Shown piece after piece: positions 17,851 to 25,349 of a stretch of 64,000 nucleotides of DNA (position 1 is the first letter of the stretch; each line of letters begins with the position of its first letter). The DNA is from Butyrivibrio hungatei DSM 14810. Its GTDB lineage: Bacteria > Bacillota > Clostridia > Lachnospirales > Lachnospiraceae. The position numbers and the translations under genes are program-made. The stretch covers positions 61,682 to 125,681 of the forward strand of contig NZ_FRDH01000012.1 in assembly GCF_900143205.1 (NCBI RefSeq). The letters are read 5' to 3'. The notes beneath the pieces are model-generated. The model was not told the origin of the DNA. It saw only the letters and a list, made by a program, of their open reading frames with translations, and searched no databases.

Positions 17851-20800
17851 GTGAAGAAAATATTGCTGCTTCTATCAATTTTATTTTTCCTTGCAGCTGG
17901 TAATAGTAGCCAGTTGATTACTTATGCCAAGGAAAGCGATGAACTGAATGAATACAAGATTTATGGTGGCGGTTTTGCAGCTACAGGTCAAATAGAAGGA
18001 TCATCTTTTTCTACTAAGGTTTATGACTCTTCAAATGGACTTCCTACATCTGACGCCATGTTTATTCTTGGTGCTTCCGACGGACATATTTACGTTGGAG
18101 GTTATAGTGGTGTGTTCAAATATGATGGCAGTTCTTTTGACAGAATAGAAGGAATCGAAGGCCTAACAAGTGCCAGGGCAATATTTGAAGATAGCAAAGG
18201 CAGGATCTGGGTAGGAACAAATGATAACGGTGTAGTTGTTGTTGACGGAAACGAAAGCAGACATTTTACTTATAAAGACGGTCTTACTTCCTCATCCATC
18301 AGAATTTTTTCAGAAGATAATTCAGGAAATATCTTTGTTGGTACGACTTCAGGTGTTTGCTATATTGATCCTGCGTATGAAGTACATTTACTTACAAGAT
18401 ATAAAATTGCTGATGAAAGAGTCCTTAAAATGGACAGAAGCCCTTCAGGGACAATTTATGGGCAGGCCAAAGACGGACGTATCTTTGCTATAGATGATTG
18501 CAAAATTTCTCAAATGTATGATCACAAGGTCCTTGGATTTGAGAAGATAACATCTCTTTTGGCTGACCCACACAATGAAGATATGGTTTATATCGGCACC
18601 GAAGGTTCCTATGTATATTACGGAAAATTTGGTGACAAAAAAGAGAATATGAAAAAAATTGATGTATCTCCAATCAGCGAGACCCATTGGCTTTCATATG
18701 ACTGTGGAAGAGTTTGGGTGTCATCTACAAATATGCTTGGATACATCGATGAAGATAGTAACTTCCATCTTTTTGAAAACCTGCCGCTTACAAGTGGGAT
18801 TGAAATGACAACCTCTGATTATCAGGGAAATATGTGGGTTGCTTCGTCTACGCAAGGGGTCATGAAGCTTGTCACCAATAATTTCATCAACATAACAGAA
18901 AAAGCCGGCCTCCCATCAGAACTTACAAATGCCGCATACAAGTTCCATGGAAATTTGTACATAGGAACTGATAGCGGCTTAAAGATTGTTGATAAAAATG
19001 GCAAAAGCTTTGAGAATGAGCTTACAGAGTATATTGGGGACGCTAGGGTCAGAGATATTATATCTGATGAAAAAGGCAATCTCTGGGTCGCAACATACAA
19101 TCATGATCTGGGACTTGTATGCTATTCTGCAGAAAAAGAAATAAAGTCTTTTGATAAAAGTACTGGAATGCCAGATAATCAGATAAGGACCATCATCGTT
19201 TCAAAAGATGGTGGCATTATTGCCGCAACTAACGGCGGAATCGCTATTATTGAAAATGATAAAGTCATCAAAAAATACACATCTAAAGATGGTATCAAAA
19301 ATCTTGTATTCCTTACTTTGGTCGAGGGAAACGAAGGAATTATCTTTGCCGGATCAGACGGTGATGGAATCTATGCAATTGATGGAGATGATATCAATAA
19401 GATAGATAGGGAAGATGGACTTACTAGTGATGTTGTCATGCGAATTGTCAAGGATGAAAAGAGACAACTGCTCTGGATCGTAACCTCAAACTCTATCCAA
19501 TATATGAAGGACGGAGCGATCTATGAAGTTACTACTTTCCCTTATAATAATAATTATGACATATATTTTGATGATGAAGATAATGTCTGGATATTATCAT
19601 CTTATGGAATTTACAAAGTAAAAGCAGATGATATGATGCAGGATAATGTAACTGATTACAGGTTATATACACTTGCAAACGGTCTTCCTTTTGCAATTAC
19701 TAGTAATTCTTTTGGCTATATTGATAATGAAGGAAATCTGTATATTCCAGGAAGATATGGCCTAATAGGCGTAAATATCAATAATTATTATGAAAAGAAT
19801 GAACATGTATTAATGGGCATAAAGTCTGTCTATTGCGATAAAGAGTATGTTCTTCCTGATAAAGACGGGGTCTATAATATTCCATCTACCAGTCGCCGCG
19901 TACAGATAACGCCTTCAGTAATGGACTACACTATGGTCAATCCAACAATTCGTCTTTATCTTGAAGGCGGCAAGGATGATGGAGTTACCTATAATAGAGA
20001 TGAACTTGTTCCATTGGAATTTACAAATCTTCCATATGGAAATTATAAGGTTCATATTCAACTTTTGAATTCTTCAACAGGTGAAGTAATACAGGATAAT
20101 GCATATAGAATAAAAAAATCTGCAAGAATCGGTGAACTTATATTCATAAGAGTGCTGACAGTATTGACATTTGCGATCATTGCTGGTCTTATTGTTTGGT
20201 GGACGCTTAGAACCACAGTCATCAGTAGGCAATATGCTGAGATCAGAAGAGCAAAGGAAGAAGCAGAAAAAGCAAACGAAGCAAAGACGAGATTTCTTGC
20301 AAATATTTCTCATGAAATAAGAACGCCTATCAATACCATTTTGGGTATGAATGAGATGATTCTAAGAGAGGATTCTGCCAATGTTCCTAAGGGCTATTAC
20401 ATGTCCATGATGAACTATGCCTTTGATATTAGAAACGCCGCTGATTCACTCCTTGGCCTTATAAATGATCTGCTGGATATTTCCAAGATTGAATCCGGCA
20501 AGATGCACCTTGTGGAACAGGAATATGATACAGCAGATATGCTGCGTTCTATTATTTCCATGATCAAGATAAAGAGTAATGAAAAGGGCCTTTCATTTGA
20601 TGTTGTTGTTGATGAGATATTTCCTAAGAGACTTTATGGTGACGCAGGAAAGATAAAACAGGTTGTTTTGAATATACTTACCAATGCGGTTAAATATACG
20701 AGTAAGGGAGGTTTCTGCCTTAATGTATCTATGTATGAAAGAAATGGAGCTAAGGCACAGATAAGGATTTCTGTAAAAGATACAGGAATGGGCGTTAAAG

Positions 20801-22065
20801 AAGAAGACATGGAAAAGCTCTTTACTGCATATGAGCGTCTTGATGAAGAAAAGAACAGTTCTATTCAGGGAACTGGTCTTGGTCTTAATATTTCAAAGAA
20901 ATTTGCAGAGCTCATGGGTGGAAATCTATGGTGTGAGAGCGTTTATGGAGAAGGTTCAGAATTTATTTTTACCTTTGAACAGATAATTGCTGATGAATCT
21001 CCTGTTGGTGCTTTTGTTTTAGAAGAAAGCAAGGCAAGCGGACACTATGTTCCTAAGTTTGTAGCTCCTGATGCAGATATCCTTGTTGTTGACGATAATC
21101 CTATGAATCTTAACGTATTCAAGGGATTGTTAAAAGCGACCAAGGTATTTGTTACAACTGCTGATAGCGGAGAAGAAGCAATCGATAAGCTTAAGGATAA
21201 TGATTATGATGTGGTATTCCTTGATCATATGATGCCTGGTCTTGACGGAATAGAGACACTTGCCATTATAAGAGAATTTAAACCTGACATCCCTGTTTAC
21301 GCCCTTACCGCAAATTCAGTTGCTGGTGAAGATTTCTATTTATCCAAGGGATTTAATGGATTTTTGGGAAAGCCTGTTGATGGTGAATTACTTGAAAAGA
21401 CAATTATGAAACATCTTCCTGAGAGCAAGATGGAACAGCCTTCAGAGGAAGATGTTCCAGCAGAGCTTACAGAGATTCCGGAAGATATGTCTTGGATCTA
21501 TGACGTAGAAGGTATAAATGTAGAAGAGGGTATAAAGAATTCTGGCGGTGTTTCAGGCTTTTTGTATGCACTTGATCTTTTCCTTGAAACTATCGATGAA
21601 AATACAAAGCTTATCAAAGACGCCTATGAAAGCGACAATATAAGACTTTATACTATCAAGGTTCATGCTCTTAAGAGTTCCTGCAGGATCATTGGTGCTC
21701 TTGATCTTTCTAATTTTGCAAAGAGTCTTGAAGATGCCGGAAATCAAAAAGATATAACGTTTATCAGTGCTAAGACAGATGACTTCCTAAAGCAGTATAA
21801 TGAATATAAGGATAAACTATCCAGAATAATCGCCAAGCAGGATGATAACACAGAAAAGGAAATGATAACTGAAGAAAACCTTAAGGATGCCTACGAAGCT
21901 TTGGCAGAACTTATACCTCAAATGGATTATGATTCAGTAGAGATGATAGTTAATAATCTTACTAAATATCTTCTTCCTGAGGAAGATGCAAATAAGATAA
22001 GTGAATTAAACAGATTACTAAAGAAATTTGATTGGGAAGGCATGGAAGATCTTATATTAAAGTAA
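17851..22065 (+). CDS. Hybrid histidine kinase with beta-propeller sensor, receiver and HPt
   Basis: 1404 residues. A signal peptide (about 1-28) leads into a long periplasm-type sensor made of two-component-regulator propeller repeats (for example SKGRIWVGTNDNG, QGNMWVASSTQG) and a Y_Y_Y domain (about 690-750). A membrane helix spans about 762-783. Then come a coiled coil, the HisKA domain with H821 in SHEIRTP, an ATPase domain (N box NILTN at 941-945, DTGMG, GTGLGL), a receiver domain with D1125, and an HPt domain with H1272 (VHALKSS). This gives a complete His-Asp-His relay in one chain. The sensor type is best known from Bacteroides hybrid systems that read sugars, but the AraC output of those is absent here. 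The start is GTG with GGAG just upstream (17840-17843). A response regulator follows after 12 bases. Confidence 0.92.
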   Translation: MKKILLLLSILFFLAAGNSSQLITYAKESDELNEYKIYGGGFAATGQIEGSSFSTKVYDSSNGLPTSDAMFILGASDGHIYVGGYSGVFKYDGSSFDRIEGIEGLTSARAIFEDSKGRIWVGTNDNGVVVVDGNESRHFTYKDGLTSSSIRIFSEDNSGNIFVGTTSGVCYIDPAYEVHLLTRYKIADERVLKMDRSPSGTIYGQAKDGRIFAIDDCKISQMYDHKVLGFEKITSLLADPHNEDMVYIGTEGSYVYYGKFGDKKENMKKIDVSPISETHWLSYDCGRVWVSSTNMLGYIDEDSNFHLFENLPLTSGIEMTTSDYQGNMWVASSTQGVMKLVTNNFINITEKAGLPSELTNAAYKFHGNLYIGTDSGLKIVDKNGKSFENELTEYIGDARVRDIISDEKGNLWVATYNHDLGLVCYSAEKEIKSFDKSTGMPDNQIRTIIVSKDGGIIAATNGGIAIIENDKVIKKYTSKDGIKNLVFLTLVEGNEGIIFAGSDGDGIYAIDGDDINKIDREDGLTSDVVMRIVKDEKRQLLWIVTSNSIQYMKDGAIYEVTTFPYNNNYDIYFDDEDNVWILSSYGIYKVKADDMMQDNVTDYRLYTLANGLPFAITSNSFGYIDNEGNLYIPGRYGLIGVNINNYYEKNEHVLMGIKSVYCDKEYVLPDKDGVYNIPSTSRRVQITPSVMDYTMVNPTIRLYLEGGKDDGVTYNRDELVPLEFTNLPYGNYKVHIQLLNSSTGEVIQDNAYRIKKSARIGELIFIRVLTVLTFAIIAGLIVWWTLRTTVISRQYAEIRRAKEEAEKANEAKTRFLANISHEIRTPINTILGMNEMILREDSANVPKGYYMSMMNYAFDIRNAADSLLGLINDLLDISKIESGKMHLVEQEYDTADMLRSIISMIKIKSNEKGLSFDVVVDEIFPKRLYGDAGKIKQVVLNILTNAVKYTSKGGFCLNVSMYERNGAKAQIRISVKDTGMGVKEEDMEKLFTAYERLDEEKNSSIQGTGLGLNISKKFAELMGGNLWCESVYGEGSEFIFTFEQIIADESPVGAFVLEESKASGHYVPKFVAPDADILVVDDNPMNLNVFKGLLKATKVFVTTADSGEEAIDKLKDNDYDVVFLDHMMPGLDGIETLAIIREFKPDIPVYALTANSVAGEDFYLSKGFNGFLGKPVDGELLEKTIMKHLPESKMEQPSEEDVPAELTEIPEDMSWIYDVEGINVEEGIKNSGGVSGFLYALDLFLETIDENTKLIKDAYESDNIRLYTIKVHALKSSCRIIGALDLSNFAKSLEDAGNQKDITFISAKTDDFLKQYNEYKDKLSRIIAKQDDNTEKEMITEENLKDAYEALAELIPQMDYDSVEMIVNNLTKYLLPEEDANKISELNRLLKKFDWEGMEDLILK

Positions 22066-22077
22066 AGGGGAAACATC

Positions 22078-22851
22078 ATGGAAAACACATCAATATTCAA
22101 AAAGGTAGTCTTTACAGCAGAAAAAGAATCATTTATTTTAAGGGCACTTATCGAAAAGGTCTGCTCAAACAGAGTTGACGGTCAATTTGTTCCCTTTACA
22201 GTTAATGATCTAAATGCAGTAAAGGATGCAGCAACGCTTTTTGTTCTTTACCTGGATGACGGAATCAAGCAAAAAGAGGATACACTTCATTTCCTTATCG
22301 ATATGGTGTCTCAAAATGATTATAAGATCCTTCTTGTAGGTGAGGAAGCAGAGATTGATTATACGACTAAGCAGATGAATGCAGATCTTATCTATAAGAA
22401 ATTCGTAAGACCTGTAAATAATGATGAATTTATCACTGCTATAAAGGCATTTTTTGATAAATCAAATTCTGGTGAATTCCAAAAGAGTATCATGATCGTC
22501 GATGATGATCCTCAGTATTTGTCACTTGTCAGACAGTGGCTCAAGGATTCATACAGAGTTTTTATGGCTAATTCTGGTTTACAGGCCATTAAATATCTTG
22601 GCAAAAATAAGGTTGATCTTATCCTTTTAGACCATGAAATGCCTGTAACAAGTGGACCTCAGGTACTTGAAATGCTAAGAAGTGATCCTGAAACAAGGAC
22701 AATTCCAGTATTTTTCCTTACTGGTAAAAGTGATAAAGAAAGCGTAATGGCAGTTGTTTCCTTAAGACCTGAAGGTTATTTTCTTAAGGATATCAAGAAA
22801 GAAGAGCTTTTGGAAAAGCTCAAGGAGTTCTTTATTATGCACAGCGCATAA
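22078..22851 (+). CDS. Response regulator with two receiver-like domains, no output domain
   Basis: 257 residues. The first half (about 8-130) has a receiver-like strand and helix pattern (FVLYLDDG, KILLVGEEAE) but no clear phosphorylation pocket. The second half (about 137-257) is a standard receiver: acidic pair in IVDDDP, D185 in LLDHEMP, the Thr of LTGK, and Lys in FLKD. There is no DNA-binding or enzymatic output domain, so it should act by protein contact. It sits directly behind the hybrid kinase (12-base gap with AAAGGGGA), which makes it the natural acceptor from the HPt H1272. The next gene, with a degenerate HD-GYP domain, is a possible partner. Confidence 0.85.
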   Translation: MENTSIFKKVVFTAEKESFILRALIEKVCSNRVDGQFVPFTVNDLNAVKDAATLFVLYLDDGIKQKEDTLHFLIDMVSQNDYKILLVGEEAEIDYTTKQMNADLIYKKFVRPVNNDEFITAIKAFFDKSNSGEFQKSIMIVDDDPQYLSLVRQWLKDSYRVFMANSGLQAIKYLGKNKVDLILLDHEMPVTSGPQVLEMLRSDPETRTIPVFFLTGKSDKESVMAVVSLRPEGYFLKDIKKEELLEKLKEFFIMHSA

Positions 22852-22869
22852 TTTAAGGAGATGCGATTT

Positions 22870-25233
22870 ATGTTTGATTTCATAAGAACGTATCAATTAG
22901 ATATTATGTTAGCTTTGTCTGCAGCGTGTCTTTCTTTCGCTGTCTTACTTTGTTTTACCCAATCTTTGGATAAAAGACGAAAGACTATTCTTTTCTATAT
23001 GGAGCTGAGCGCCACACTCCTTCTTTTATTTGACAGGCAGGCATACCTTTATTCAGGTGTATTGACCAAAACCGGCTATATTATGGTCAGGGTCAGCAAT
23101 TTCTTTGTATTCTTCATGACAACTGCTGTTGTCCTGATCTTCAATTACTACATCATAAATCTTATCAATGATTATGATAAGAGTTACAAGATTCCAAAAA
23201 GACTTCAATTTGTTACTATTGGCTGTTTGATCCAGTTGCTTTTAGTAGTAGCTACTCAGTTTAATGACTTTATTTACTATATCGATGAAAATAATGTCTA
23301 TCACAGAGGTGAGGGATTCTTACTCTGTTATATTTTGCCTGTTGTTTGCCCGTTTATTCAATATTCTGTCATTGTTAGATTTAAAAGATTCTTTAGTAAA
23401 CTGATCTATACTTCTCTTATTTTATATATTACAGTTCCTATAACTGTTGGTGTGATCCAGATTTTTACTTATGGAATTTCCATAGTAAATATGTCGCTGG
23501 TTGCTGTTTCTATATCCCTTTATATATTTACTTATCTTGATATTAATAGAACGGTTGCCAGAGCTCATCAGATAGAGATTGGTAAGCTAAAAGAAGATGA
23601 GCTACGCATGAAAAGGCTCTTTAATCAGACAGCTAATTCTTTTGTTAAAGCAATGGAACAAAAGGGTATCTACGAGAAAGGTTATATATTCAATCTGGCT
23701 AATCTTGCAAGAGCAATTGCTGAAGGTGAAGGAAATGAGCCGGATAAATGTGATGAAGTTTATTATGCAGCTCTTTTATATAATGTTGGAACACTCTGTC
23801 TTCCTGATGTAGTGATTCTAAATAAGACTGCGCCAAGTCCTGCAGACGAACTTTTGATAAAAGAAATTCCTATTCTTAGCAGTAATATATTATCAGGCAT
23901 TGATGAATATCCATTCCTAAAAAATGCCGCTAAATATTGCCACGAAAACTATGACGGCAGTGGCTATCCAGATGGCTTGAAAGGCAATAATATTCCACAG
24001 GCTGCAAGGATAATAGCTGTAGCAGAATCATATATTAAAATGACCGGAGGCGGCGATGATGAGGAGGCCCTTCCTTATATCATCATGAGGGAAGAGTTTA
24101 TTAAGAATGCTGGAATCATCTATGATCCGATCTATGCAAATATCATGATCCATCTTATGGATAAAGAAAATTTAATTAAGGCTGATAAAAGCGTTAGAGA
24201 AACTGAAATCAAGTGCAAACTGTATAAGGAAAAGGTTTCGACTGGAATTGAATTAAATGATATGATCACCATAATTCAGTTTGAGGCCGAACCTATGGAA
24301 CATGAAGAAGGGGAGTTCTCTACGCCTTCAATAATTGTATTTGATTCCTATGATATGCATCATCACACTAATCCAAGAGCAGTTAAAGCTTATCGATACC
24401 AGGAATATGCAGAGATATGGCCTGATGGAAAATATGTTTCTACTTCCGCAAGGAACATGGAAGTTAAGGTTATTGAACACAAAAACAGGTCTAAATATGA
24501 TGCATTTGGAATGTATGAGATAACAGCTTCAAAATATGATGATCACATTAAAATTGATATGACAAACAGCTGTTGCACTGTATCTGCTATCATATCACTC
24601 TATGATAATTCAAAATCAGCTTATATAGGACTTACTGGTGAAAACTGTTATATCAAGAATATTGCTTATAAGAAGACTGATACCAGGATTGATTCACTTT
24701 CAATTGCCAAGATTTCTGATTCTCTCATTTATACTGACAGACTTGAATCAGATATACCAAATATTCAAATAGACAAGACCAGATCAGCTTATACAAAGAG
24801 CGTTCTGATAGATGAAGAGTTTAGGATAGATTTTCATTCCCTTAGCCTTCCTTCATCTAATCTTGTATGGCATTGTCCTTATGTAGTTATTTTCTATTCA
24901 GATGATGGGAAGGTTTTCGGAGAAGGATATAAAGAATTTGCCCTTATTAAGCTAAACGGTGAGATTTCCGGAAATAGTTCTTTGGCAGATAACAACTTTA
25001 ACATGAAGAAAAAAGAAAGCTTCCCTGGCTGGGATAAATGGAGAGAGATCAATAAAGAAGGCCTTGAATACTCGGTTCTTTTCATGAAGAGGGGTAATAA
25101 GGTCGAGACAGTTACAGAAACTCTAGGCATATCTATTGATAACACAACAATTCTTCGTGATCATAACGACAAGGTATACGTAGCCCTTACAGGAGATGAA
25201 GTTGCCCTTACTGACATCAGGATCGTAAGATGA
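22870..25233 (+). CDS. Membrane protein with degenerate HD-GYP domain and novel C-terminal region
   Basis: About seven membrane helices fill residues 10-230 and resemble a 7TM sensor. An HD-GYP-like domain follows (about 245-435), but the HD pair is replaced (ALLYNVG: Y304, N305). CHENYDGSGYP (358-367) is kept, yet the last Asp motif reads VAESY. Phosphodiesterase activity is therefore unlikely; ligand or protein binding is more plausible. The last 340 residues (about 445-787) are beta-rich and match no family I recognise. The start is taken at 22870, nine bases from AAGGAG (22855-22860); the ATG at 22861 abuts that site. It ends the signalling operon and is followed by a terminator. Confidence 0.75.
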   Translation: MFDFIRTYQLDIMLALSAACLSFAVLLCFTQSLDKRRKTILFYMELSATLLLLFDRQAYLYSGVLTKTGYIMVRVSNFFVFFMTTAVVLIFNYYIINLINDYDKSYKIPKRLQFVTIGCLIQLLLVVATQFNDFIYYIDENNVYHRGEGFLLCYILPVVCPFIQYSVIVRFKRFFSKLIYTSLILYITVPITVGVIQIFTYGISIVNMSLVAVSISLYIFTYLDINRTVARAHQIEIGKLKEDELRMKRLFNQTANSFVKAMEQKGIYEKGYIFNLANLARAIAEGEGNEPDKCDEVYYAALLYNVGTLCLPDVVILNKTAPSPADELLIKEIPILSSNILSGIDEYPFLKNAAKYCHENYDGSGYPDGLKGNNIPQAARIIAVAESYIKMTGGGDDEEALPYIIMREEFIKNAGIIYDPIYANIMIHLMDKENLIKADKSVRETEIKCKLYKEKVSTGIELNDMITIIQFEAEPMEHEEGEFSTPSIIVFDSYDMHHHTNPRAVKAYRYQEYAEIWPDGKYVSTSARNMEVKVIEHKNRSKYDAFGMYEITASKYDDHIKIDMTNSCCTVSAIISLYDNSKSAYIGLTGENCYIKNIAYKKTDTRIDSLSIAKISDSLIYTDRLESDIPNIQIDKTRSAYTKSVLIDEEFRIDFHSLSLPSSNLVWHCPYVVIFYSDDGKVFGEGYKEFALIKLNGEISGNSSLADNNFNMKKKESFPGWDKWREINKEGLEYSVLFMKRGNKVETVTETLGISIDNTTILRDHNDKVYVALTGDEVALTDIRIVR

Positions 25234-25246
25234 TCATTTAGATTCA

Positions 25247-25289
25247 GAGCCTTGCATAATGCGAAATTGCGTTATGTGGGGCTTTTTTT
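25247..25289 (+). terminator. Terminator after the signalling operon
   Basis: A long stem of about 15 pairs, with some G-T pairs, runs from AGCC...CATAATGC (25248-25262) to GCGTTATG...GGCT (25269-25283), followed by seven T. Confidence 0.82.
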
Positions 25290-25302
25290 ATTGTCTAAAT
25301 AA

Positions 25303-25311
25303 TGGTATGAT
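25303..25311 (+). promoter_or_regulatory. Candidate extended -10 promoter upstream of the degenerate kinase
   Basis: TGG-TATGAT (25303-25311) matches an extended -10 with one mismatch, just after the preceding terminator. No clear -35 at normal spacing. Confidence 0.4.
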
Positions 25312-25349
25312 TAAAATGTTGTATAACCTTAATGGAGGGGATAAAGGTT

